Source: Gammaproteobacteria bacterium (GTDB lineage: Bacteria > Pseudomonadota > Gammaproteobacteria > Arenicellales > JAHEKD01). From it: DNA of 13,294 nucleotides. This document shows positions 7,461-13,294 of this stretch, one piece after another. The notes under the pieces are model-generated. The model did no database searches. It saw only the letters and a program-made list of their open reading frames with translations, and was not told the origin of the DNA. A program made the translations under genes and the position numbers. The DNA lies in assembly GCA_024638545.1 (NCBI GenBank), contig JAHEKD010000018.1, forward strand, positions 1 through 13,294, in the 5' to 3' direction. The number at the start of each line of letters is the position of its first letter. Position 1 is the first letter of the stretch.

Positions 7461-8168
7461 TTATCCACCAGATTCGTTACTTTTCTCCTCAGTTTTTCTG
7501 GCAATAACCACCATTGCCGGCCGTAACAATCTATCGTGCAGCTGGTAACCTTTCTGTATAACATCCAGCACACAGTTGGGATCAACTTCATCACTGGGCG
7601 CTATGGTCATGGCCTGATGCAAATCCGGATTGAGCCTGTCGCCTTTTTCTGGAGCGATGATCCTAACGGAAAATTTTTCGAATATTTGCTCAAGCTGCTT
7701 TAGTGTCAGTGACAGCCCTTCCTGCATCTTGCTGATCACTGCTTCGTTATCTGCTGAAAGTTCGACCTGTTCAGCGAGATCCAGACTGTCCTTTACTGAC
7801 AATAACTCAGAAGCAAAGCCCTCGATTGCAAACTTTCTTATATTAGCCTGTTCTTTGGCCGCACGCCGACGAATATTCTCAACTTCAGCCTGCGCTCTGA
7901 GCGATTTATCTTTCTCTGCCTCAAGCGCCTCACTTAGTACAGCAATTTTATGTTGCATACCTTCAATAGAATTTTCCAGTTCATCTGTTAATTTTTCCCC
8001 TGGATTTTGTTCATCCGCGACAGCGTCCTGGTCTGATTTTTGTTTAACATTCAAAATGTCGGCAACAGGTTTCTCAAGCTCAGTTGCCTGCCTTACGTTG
8101 ATTGACGCTTTGGCCGAAGTTTCAGAATCGGCATCCTCTTCTGACTGACCAGTTTTTTGTTCATTCAT
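7461..8168 (-). CDS. grpE: Nucleotide exchange factor GrpE
   Basis: A 235-residue GrpE, the dimeric factor that releases ADP from DnaK and acts as a thermosensor. Residues 1-60 are an acidic, low-complexity tail; a long coiled coil covers about 62-135, including the conserved AEVENIRRRAAKEQANIRKF segment at about 94-113; the C-terminal beta-wing domain shows NPDLHQAM at 180-187 and GYQLHDRLLRPAMV at 207-220, both diagnostic. It is somewhat longer than E. coli GrpE (197) because of the N-terminal tail. The start ATG 8168 is preceded by GGAT at modest spacing; no later ATG would keep the coiled coil complete. It sits between hrcA and dnaK as in other hrcA-bearing bacteria. Confidence 0.97.
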   Translation of the reverse strand: MNEQKTGQSEEDADSETSAKASINVRQATELEKPVADILNVKQKSDQDAVADEQNPGEKLTDELENSIEGMQHKIAVLSEALEAEKDKSLRAQAEVENIRRRAAKEQANIRKFAIEGFASELLSVKDSLDLAEQVELSADNEAVISKMQEGLSLTLKQLEQIFEKFSVRIIAPEKGDRLNPDLHQAMTIAPSDEVDPNCVLDVIQKGYQLHDRLLRPAMVVIARKTEEKSNESGG

Positions 8169-8201
8169 ATGTGTTCATCCAACTTTTTCTGTAAACGTAT
8201 T

Positions 8202-8231
8202 AAATACGGCCAATGACAATAATTTCAAGGA
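8202..8231 (-). promoter_or_regulatory. Candidate sigma-32 heat-shock promoter before grpE
   Basis: On the minus strand CCTTGAAA (8231-8224) is followed after 13 bases by CCGTATTTA (8210-8202). The -35 part matches the sigma-32 consensus CTTGAAA completely, and the -10 part resembles CCCCATnTA. It lies in the hrcA-grpE spacer, about 35 bases before the grpE start, so grpE-dnaK-dnaJ can be heat-induced separately from hrcA. Confidence 0.65.
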
Positions 8232-8252
8232 ATCTTGAGAAAAAATAGTGCG

Positions 8253-9305
8253 CTACTTATCAGGTGTGGATAAATGCCCGGTCAGTGCATTACTCACGAG
8301 TCTCGATGTCATATCCACCACATTAATAACATCAGCATAATTCATTCGTGTCGGTCCTATGACGCCCAGCACTCCGACACATTGTTCATCCAGTTCATAG
8401 GGCGCGGTTATGACGCTGCAACTGTTCAAGGGTACATATCCTGATTCCTCCCCGATAAATATCTGGACGCCATCGCTTTTCAGGCTTTTATCCAGTAATT
8501 CCAGCAGGTCATGCTTGGTTTTAAAGGTTTCGAACAGCTCACGCATTTTTTCAATTTCAGCGAATTCGGGCACATCAAACAGGTTAGACTCACCGGACAA
8601 GACAACGTCTTCATGGCTGTCTTCTTCATCCGCCTGAAAAAACTGATTGGCCATTGTCATTGCAGTTGTCATGATTCGATTCATCTCGTCACTGTGTCCT
8701 TTCATTTCTGAAAGTAGTTTCTTGCGCAATTTCTCTACGGATGAACCGGAGTATTTTTGATTGAAGTAGTTAGCAGACTCGACCAGCTCGCTGGGTTTGA
8801 ATTCCCGATCAACAGAGATAACGCGGTTCTGTACCCTACCGTCTTCCGTCACCAAAATTGCGAGTATACGTGCTTTTGATAGCGGCAGAAATTCTATTTG
8901 CCTGAAGTGAGACTGAGAATGGCCAGGCACCATCACTACGCCTGCAAATTTTGTTATTTGAGAAAGAAGTTCCGAGGCTTTCATAATGACGTGCTGCGGG
9001 TCATTGTCACCGCGAAATTTTTTTTCAAACTGCTTCATTAACTGTTTGCTTACCGGCTTGGTTTTTACCAGTGTATCGACAAATATGCGGTAGCCTTTGT
9101 TTGTCGGTACACGCCCTGCCGAGGTGTGTGGAGCCTGGATGAAGCCCATATTCTCCAGATCCATCATTACATTTCTAATCGTCGCCGGACTGACCTCAAG
9201 ACCGGACTCTTTTGCCAGGTATTTTGAACCCACAGGTGTTCCTTCACTGATATATTTATCAATCAATGTTTTGAGTAGGATCTCAGCTCGAGGTGTTAAA
9301 CTCAT
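8253..9305 (-). CDS. hrcA: Heat-inducible transcription repressor HrcA
   Basis: A 350-residue repressor that binds the CIRCE operator of chaperone operons and needs GroEL to be active. The N-terminal winged helix shows the family hallmark SPATIRNVMMDLENMGFIQ at 39-57 and HTSAGRVPTNKGYRIFVD at 60-77; the middle and C-terminal GAF-like dimerisation parts follow, with CSVITAPY and GVLGVIGPTRMNYADVI near the end. The start ATG 9305 (MSLTPRAEILL) is preferred over the longer frame from 9341 because the family starts there and AGG stands five bases upstream; the longer form would add 12 residues without homology. No classic CIRCE (TTAGCACTC-N9-GAGTGCTAA) is present in the window; a divergent palindrome lies upstream at 9360-9387. 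Confidence 0.96.
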   Translation of the reverse strand: MSLTPRAEILLKTLIDKYISEGTPVGSKYLAKESGLEVSPATIRNVMMDLENMGFIQAPHTSAGRVPTNKGYRIFVDTLVKTKPVSKQLMKQFEKKFRGDNDPQHVIMKASELLSQITKFAGVVMVPGHSQSHFRQIEFLPLSKARILAILVTEDGRVQNRVISVDREFKPSELVESANYFNQKYSGSSVEKLRKKLLSEMKGHSDEMNRIMTTAMTMANQFFQADEEDSHEDVVLSGESNLFDVPEFAEIEKMRELFETFKTKHDLLELLDKSLKSDGVQIFIGEESGYVPLNSCSVITAPYELDEQCVGVLGVIGPTRMNYADVINVVDMTSRLVSNALTGHLSTPDK

Positions 9306-9348
9306 AGTACCTAATGATAGTGCGCCGGAGACTATTTGCAAAGCGTTG

Positions 9349-9377
9349 CTGACAGTATTTTAACAATCGTTTATGAT
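9349..9377 (+). promoter_or_regulatory. Candidate sigma-70 promoter of nadK-recN
   Basis: CTGACA (9349-9354) is followed after exactly 17 bases by TATGAT (9372-9377), each differing from the consensus by one base. The transcript would start near 9384, about 22 bases before the nadK ATG. It runs divergently from hrcA and has its -10 box in the spacer of the palindrome 9360-9387. Confidence 0.6.
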
Positions 9378-9387
9378 CGGTTGTTAA
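9360..9387. promoter_or_regulatory. 28-base palindrome, possible operator between hrcA and nadK
   Basis: TTAACAATCG (9360-9369) and CGGTTGTTAA (9378-9387) are inverted copies with one mismatch, separated by eight bases. Compared with CIRCE, the left half TTAACAATC matches TTAGCACTC at 7 of 9 positions and the right half GGTTGTTAA matches GAGTGCTAA at 6 of 9, but the spacing is 10 instead of 9. It covers the -10 box of the nadK promoter candidate and lies about 55 bases upstream of hrcA, a typical repressor position. The regulator is unknown; HrcA itself is one possibility. Confidence 0.55.
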
Positions 9388-9405
9388 TCTCTTTAACCGA
9401 TAATT

Positions 9406-10260
9406 ATGTTTAACACAATAGGCATATTCACAAAATCAGCGGATGACCTTGCAACAGCATACTTCCGGGAACTTAATCTCTTTTTAAAACAAAAAGGCAT
9501 AAAGACTGTCGAGTTCTCTGAACCTGATCTTGACTCTGCAAAGTTAAGCCTGAATAATGCTATAGACCTGGCCATCGTCATAGGTGGTGATGGCACGATG
9601 TTAAGGGTCTCAAGACTGCTTGCACCGCTTGGCACACCGGTTGTAGGCGTAAATCGGGGAAGACTTGGATTTCTAACTGAAATTTCAGCTTCGACAATGC
9701 TCCACGACATTGACCGCATATTAGACGGCGATTTCTTTATTCAGCACCGCACCATGCTTTCCTGCAAAATCAGTCAGGACAAGTCAATTACTGACCATGC
9801 ATGTGCCTTCAACGATATTGTTATCGGCCGGGGCAGAATCGGCCGCCTGATAGAGTTTGAGATCAAAATTAACGGAAAACTTGTCACCCATACACGTGGG
9901 GACGGCCTAATCATATCAACGCCTACCGGCTCTACCGCCTATGCGCTTGCTGCTGACGGTCCGATTATCGATCCTGCACTCGAGGTAATCACGCTGGTGC
10001 CTATCTGCCCGCATACATTGAGCCATCGACCGCTGGTAGTCAGCGGCGACAGCAATATCGAAGTCAGGCTTATCAATCCCGAGATTGCAGACGTCATCGT
10101 TTCTGTTGACGGCTATACGGAATACACGATCAACAATGACGAATGGCTTAACATCACACGCAGTGAAACAAATGTCAAACTGGTACATTTAACAGATTAC
10201 AGCTTTTACGAAGCGCTTCGCTCAAAACTGGGTTGGAGTAATCACCTGGGCAGTAAATAA
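9406..10260 (+). CDS. nadK: NAD kinase
   Basis: A 284-residue NAD kinase (PpnK family), which phosphorylates NAD with ATP to give NADP in the cytoplasm. Seen: the GGDGT motif at 60-64 with the catalytic Asp62, GVNRGRLGFLTE at 81-92, AFNDIVIGRG at 134-143 (the NE/D motif), and the glycine-rich GDGLIISTPTGSTAYALAADGPI at 165-187. The length agrees with the family (E. coli 292). The ATG at 9406 lacks a clear Shine-Dalgarno sequence but starts the protein at the expected place. It is divergent from hrcA and six bases before recN, with which it probably forms an operon; the same nadK-recN order is known from E. coli. Confidence 0.97.
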   Translation: MFNTIGIFTKSADDLATAYFRELNLFLKQKGIKTVEFSEPDLDSAKLSLNNAIDLAIVIGGDGTMLRVSRLLAPLGTPVVGVNRGRLGFLTEISASTMLHDIDRILDGDFFIQHRTMLSCKISQDKSITDHACAFNDIVIGRGRIGRLIEFEIKINGKLVTHTRGDGLIISTPTGSTAYALAADGPIIDPALEVITLVPICPHTLSHRPLVVSGDSNIEVRLINPEIADVIVSVDGYTEYTINNDEWLNITRSETNVKLVHLTDYSFYEALRSKLGWSNHLGSK

Positions 10261-10266
10261 ATCAGT

Positions 10267-11943
10267 ATGTTACGTTCACTTTATATCAGCAATATCGCCA
10301 TCATTACAAAACTTAACATTGATTTCCATGAGGGCATGACGTCAGTGACCGGGGAAACTGGCGCCGGCAAATCCATTATTATCGATGCCTTGGCCCTGGG
10401 ACTCGGCGCCAGGGCCGATCAGAACCTGATAAAGCATCACTGCGACGAAGCCGAGGTTATCATCGAGTTTGACATCAGCAAAAATAAATCTGCGCAATCC
10501 TGGCTGCAGAATCAGGAATTAGAGCTTGAGGAGCCACAGTGTCTGTTAAAACGTCGCCTGTACAGCAACAAACCGAGCAAATCGTTCATTAATGACCGTC
10601 CGGTGAGCGCCACGCTGCTAAATGAGCTAGGTCAAATTTTAGTCAATATCTGCGGACAGCAGGAGCATATGAATTTAATCAATCCGGGAGCTCGCCTCGC
10701 TATACTTGATCAGCATGCGGACATCGCTGATGAGCTGAAATCCTTAAAAAAAATCTACAGTCAATTAAAGCATATCGATCAGCAAATCAGCGAGCTGAAG
10801 ACAGCGCAACACCAAAGTGAAGAAAATAATGATCTCCTGACATTTCTCGTTGAAGAACTTGAGTCAGGTAATTTCAGTTCAGCAGACTATCTGGAACTTG
10901 ATGTAACCCAGACAAGGCTGTCACACAACAGCGAAATCATCAACAACGTCAATGCATCGGTTGAAGTGCTGCAGTCCAGTTCACACAACAGTGTCAATGA
11001 TTTGTTAAGTCATGTCACAAAATTGGTTACGGCAGCAAGCAAATATGAACCAAGATTGAAAAACGTGCTGAAAACGCTTGATACTGCAAGTATTGCCTGC
11101 GATGAGGCGACCCGTGAGCTGGTCACTATTACGCAACAGCTCGAACTCGATCCAGATCAATTACAGGAATTAGAGAAACGAATATCAAGCTACCATAATC
11201 TGGCCAGGAAACATCGTTGTGAACCAACGCAGCTTCAGGAAAAGCTCGAATCGTTGAAGCAGAGGCTGCAATTTATCAAAAATTCGCAGATCCAGCTTCA
11301 AACCCTGTACGATAAACGATCAGAACTGTCGGATGCATATCATGTAATCGCCAGCAAGATAAGCAAATTACGTCATCAATCTGCAAAGACGTTATCCAAA
11401 GCAATTACCAATCAGCTCCGGCACTTAAATCTAAAGGACTCCGCGTGCGAAATTGAATGTAAAACCGACGTAACTGCCGTCAACCCGGGCGGCCAGGATA
11501 GTGTCAGATTCCTGGTATCAACCAGTAAAGGCCAACCGCTGGCTCCAATTGAAAAAATTGCATCGGGCGGTGAATTATCACGCATAAGTATGGCCATCGT
11601 ACTTGAATCCACACTGCAGGCCGGGAACGCCGTGCTTATATTCGACGAGGTGGATACCGGCATAAGTGGCAGGACTGCTGATATTGTTGGAGACAAACTA
11701 AAACAGCTCGCAAAAAAAAACCAGACAATTTGCATCACACATCTGCCCCAGGTAGCCTGTAAGGCCGAACATCAGTTGAGAGTGACTAAGCGCTCGGATA
11801 CCGATGCACATGTTGAACTCGAGTATCTCGATACGGAAGACCGGGTGACTGAGCTGGCACGGTTTTTATCCGGTAAAAAAATCACCGATGAAAGCATGGC
11901 GAATGCAAGAACGATGCTTAGCGACTCCGCCAGCAAACCATGA
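10267..11943 (+). CDS. recN: DNA repair protein RecN
   Basis: A 558-residue SMC-like ATPase that acts early in double-strand-break repair by holding DNA ends or sister duplexes together. Seen: the N-terminal ATPase half with Walker A GETGAGKS at 29-36; a long central coiled coil from about 155 to 375 around a short turn; then the ABC signature SGGELSRISMAIV near 433-445 and Walker B VLIFDEVDTG near 456-465. The length equals the family norm (E. coli 553). It follows nadK by six bases. In E. coli recN has its own promoter with LexA sites; in this window I see no CTGT-N8-ACAG site before recN, so SOS control is not supported here and transcription probably comes from nadK. Confidence 0.98.
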   Translation: MLRSLYISNIAIITKLNIDFHEGMTSVTGETGAGKSIIIDALALGLGARADQNLIKHHCDEAEVIIEFDISKNKSAQSWLQNQELELEEPQCLLKRRLYSNKPSKSFINDRPVSATLLNELGQILVNICGQQEHMNLINPGARLAILDQHADIADELKSLKKIYSQLKHIDQQISELKTAQHQSEENNDLLTFLVEELESGNFSSADYLELDVTQTRLSHNSEIINNVNASVEVLQSSSHNSVNDLLSHVTKLVTAASKYEPRLKNVLKTLDTASIACDEATRELVTITQQLELDPDQLQELEKRISSYHNLARKHRCEPTQLQEKLESLKQRLQFIKNSQIQLQTLYDKRSELSDAYHVIASKISKLRHQSAKTLSKAITNQLRHLNLKDSACEIECKTDVTAVNPGGQDSVRFLVSTSKGQPLAPIEKIASGGELSRISMAIVLESTLQAGNAVLIFDEVDTGISGRTADIVGDKLKQLAKKNQTICITHLPQVACKAEHQLRVTKRSDTDAHVELEYLDTEDRVTELARFLSGKKITDESMANARTMLSDSASKP

Positions 11944-12159
11944 GTGACAAAACCGGATCAGTAACAGGCGGTCTCTACCTCGAATGCATGCACAGGCAAT
12001 CAAGGCGCCGCACTGCAAGCGCTGTTTCGGAAATGCCGGCAATGCCTGAGACGTCGGGCTGACTGGTTTTGATTCAGCGTGATGCACAGCCCGTCCCAGT
12101 TCAAGTAACTGCTTCCACTCGGTCAGACTTATTCGGATACAGCTTTAGGATTTTGCCAG

Positions 12160-12630
12160 ATGAATAATGATTATATTGTCCGTAGCGCAACCGTTTTTGA
12201 TGCTGGCGCGATTTATGCATTAATCGAAAGCCATGCAGAAAAAGGTAACCTGTTACCAAGACCAATGAATGAGATTTTTCGAAGTATCCGGGATTTTTTT
12301 ATCGTTGAATACGAAAATAAAGTCATTGCCTGTGGCAGCCTTGAAATATTTACCGAGATTCTGGGAGAAGTTCGCAGTCTTGTTGTCCATGAAGAACACA
12401 TCGGCAAAGGGGCTGGCCGCCTGCTGTTAGCGGAAATTATCAGGGAGGCCAAAAGAATTGGTTTGCTCCAACTCATGGCGCTGACCTATGTTCCTGAATT
12501 TTTTCATCGATTTGGGTTTATTACTGTGCCCAAGGAGACCTTTCCCGAAAAAGTCTGGGGTATTTGTATAAAATGTTATAAATTTAATTTTTGTGATGAA
12601 ATTGCGGTTCTGCTGAAACTAAACAAATAG
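12160..12630 (+). CDS. ArgA-like GNAT N-acetyltransferase (short N-acetylglutamate synthase type)
   Basis: A 156-residue single-domain GNAT protein. Motif A is visible as VRSLVVHEEHIGKGAGRLLL at 71-90 with the acetyl-CoA-binding IGKGAG; the C-terminus KVWGICIKCYKFNFCDEIAV at 131-150 has the KVW-x-x-C-x-x-C-x5-CDE-x-AV pattern of short N-acetylglutamate synthases such as that of Mycobacterium tuberculosis, with Cys136, Cys139 and Cys145. These enzymes transfer acetyl from acetyl-CoA to glutamate at the start of arginine synthesis; they lack the amino-acid-kinase domain of E. coli ArgA. The exact substrate is an inference from this tail. AGGA about ten bases upstream supports ATG 12160. It is 216 bases after recN and stands between recN and bamE, which are neighbours in E. 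coli. Confidence 0.85.
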   Translation: MNNDYIVRSATVFDAGAIYALIESHAEKGNLLPRPMNEIFRSIRDFFIVEYENKVIACGSLEIFTEILGEVRSLVVHEEHIGKGAGRLLLAEIIREAKRIGLLQLMALTYVPEFFHRFGFITVPKETFPEKVWGICIKCYKFNFCDEIAVLLKLNK

Positions 12631-12663
12631 GCGTTTCACCGGTGCCGGTGCGTTTAGCAGGTG

Positions 12664-12733
12664 AATTCAACTGCAGGAGAAATAGCCCGTTTTCACGCTG
12701 GTGGCCATCTGGGTCTGGCAACGCAGTTGAATT
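12664..12733. repeat. Perfect 11-base inverted repeat upstream of bamE
   Basis: AATTCAACTGC (12664-12674) and GCAGTTGAATT (12723-12733) are exact reverse complements separated by 48 bases, in the gap between the acetyltransferase gene and bamE. The right arm ends about 20 bases before the bamE ATG. In RNA it would form a long-looped hairpin close to the ribosome binding region; as DNA it could bind a regulator. No function is shown. Confidence 0.55.
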
Positions 12734-12752
12734 ATTGATACATTACCAGAAC

Positions 12753-13208
12753 ATGAGATCAATTAATGTTTCCGCAATTAAGGTATTTTTTCTGAGCTGT
12801 TTATTTACGGCATTCTCAGGCTGCAACCTCATCTATGAACAGGATGTACAGCAGGGGAATGTATTAAATGACGAAATGCTGGATAATCTCGAGCAGGGCA
12901 TGAGTAAGACTGAAGTTCAGTATTACATCGGCACACCTCTAATAGAGGATCCCTTCCATGCCAACAGATGGGACTATTTCTATGCCTATCGCGAAGGCGG
13001 CGAAAATAAAACTGAACACCGGATTATTACCTTACTGTTTGATGAGCAGGATCGCCTTGCTGATATTACCGGGAGTGCAGAAACCACGGAAAAACCGGCA
13101 AGAGATGTCACATTGCCCGAGGAAGGTAATCTAAATGCGGTAATTAGCGACATCGACCAAGACGATGGCGGCTTCTGGCAGTCATTAAAACAAAAAATAC
13201 TTCGCTAG
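12753..13208 (+). CDS. bamE: Outer membrane protein assembly factor BamE (SmpA/OmlA lipoprotein)
   Basis: A 151-residue lipoprotein of the BAM complex, which inserts beta-barrel proteins into the outer membrane; BamE stabilises BamD and binds phosphatidylglycerol in E. coli. The ATG at 12753 gives a proper lipoprotein signal: MRS then a hydrophobic stretch and the lipobox FSGC with Cys24; the frame is open further upstream but that extension would bury the signal peptide. The mature part shows the SmpA/OmlA pattern: DVQQGNVLNDEMLDNLEQGM near 30-50, QVQYY-like VQYYIGTPLIEDPFHANRWDY near 55-77, and LLFDEQDRLADI near 98-109. It has a longer polar C-terminal tail than E. coli BamE (113). Convergent with rnfH, six bases apart. 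Confidence 0.94.
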   Translation: MRSINVSAIKVFFLSCLFTAFSGCNLIYEQDVQQGNVLNDEMLDNLEQGMSKTEVQYYIGTPLIEDPFHANRWDYFYAYREGGENKTEHRIITLLFDEQDRLADITGSAETTEKPARDVTLPEEGNLNAVISDIDQDDGGFWQSLKQKILR

Positions 13209-13214
13209 CCCGCA

Positions 13215-13294
13215 TTACTTTGAAGCTGACCCTGCAGAGATTGCTCTCAGCCGTCTGGCCTGTTTGGGACTGACTAAAAGAGAACGATATATTT
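13215..13294 (-). CDS. rnfH: RnfH-family ubiquitin-like protein, C-terminal end (cut by window edge)
   Basis: Only the last 26 residues are inside the window. They read IYRSLLVSPKQARRLRA followed by nine residues and a TAA at 13217-13215. RnfH proteins end in a segment of the type VEIYRPL-x-x-DPKE-x-RRxRA, which fits well. The position, convergent with bamE right after it, is exactly where rnfH stands in E. coli (recN, bamE, then rnfH on the other strand). RnfH is a small beta-grasp protein of unclear function, encoded near toxin-antitoxin-like ratA in many gammaproteobacteria. The assignment rests on this short match plus context. Confidence 0.72.
   Translation of the reverse strand, partial: IYRSLLVSPKQARRLRAISAGSASK

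Noticed and set aside
7630..8148. Plus-strand open frame of 172 codons opposite grpE
   Set aside because: Its serine-rich translation is the mirror of the Glu- and Ala-rich coiled coil of GrpE; no ribosome site and no homology.
9306..9341. Longer HrcA start at 9341
   Set aside because: The 12 extra residues have no family counterpart, and the ATG at 9305 has AGG at proper distance.
10209..10220. Palindrome CGAAGCGCTTCG near the nadK 3' end
   Set aside because: It is entirely inside coding sequence for SFYEALRSK, has no loop-forming spacer and no T run; probably codon-driven chance.
10200..10266. LexA (SOS) box before recN
   Set aside because: I looked for CTGT-N8-ACAG-like sites because recN is SOS-induced in E. 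coli; none is present in the end of nadK or the six-base gap.
12166..12178. Fur-box-like AATGATTAT at the start of the acetyltransferase gene
   Set aside because: Only a partial match to the Fur consensus and within the coding region; no second half-site arrangement.
12637..12650. CACCGGTGCCGGTG after the acetyltransferase gene as a terminator
   Set aside because: The possible stem is only about four pairs once a realistic loop is allowed, and no clear T run follows.
12642..12752. N-terminal extension of BamE by 37 residues
   Set aside because: It would place the lipoprotein signal peptide internally; the ATG at 12753 gives a normal signal and lipobox.

Overview
The window reads as chromosomal DNA of a gammaproteobacterium. 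The strongest argument is the gene order on its right half: hrcA-grpE-dnaK-dnaJ on the minus strand, then nadK, recN and bamE on the plus strand, then the end of rnfH on the minus strand. The arrangement grpE(-) nadK(+) recN(+) bamE(+) rnfH(-) is the one known from Escherichia coli. The hrcA gene and the fused hrcA-grpE-dnaK-dnaJ cluster, absent from enterics, point to a lineage outside Enterobacterales (for example Chromatiales-, Thiotrichales- or Xanthomonas-like), but the genus cannot be fixed from this sequence.

Left part (1-1890, all minus strand): the dTDP-L-rhamnose genes rfbC and rfbD overlap by ATGA, and are followed by the N-terminal part of a DinG/YoaA-type iron-sulphur helicase that runs off the left edge. 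The rfbD reading frame is broken by an apparent 16-base deletion. A gene-poor stretch (1891-2447) follows, with several palindromes but no gene I can recognise.

Middle (2448-4228): one AT-rich plus-strand gene encodes a 429-residue multi-spanning membrane protein ending in an isoprenylcysteine carboxyl methyltransferase-like domain. Behind it is a 490-base non-coding stretch holding a 217-base imperfect inverted repeat with perfect 17-base ends (3959-4175), which looks like a small non-autonomous mobile element or a decayed repeat pair.

Right part (4229-13294): the heat-shock chaperone operon (HrcA repressor, GrpE exchange factor, DnaK, DnaJ) has two candidate sigma-32 promoters of the same design, before grpE and before dnaK. 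Divergently from hrcA run nadK and recN, probably from a sigma-70-like promoter whose -10 box lies inside a 28-base palindrome distantly resembling CIRCE. After recN come a short ArgA-like acetyltransferase and the outer-membrane assembly lipoprotein gene bamE, convergent with rnfH.

Most genes here are conserved housekeeping genes. I do not see a clear new multi-gene system. The points worth attention are the broken rfbD, the 217-base inverted repeat, the palindromic operator candidate at hrcA/nadK, and the long ICMT-like membrane protein.
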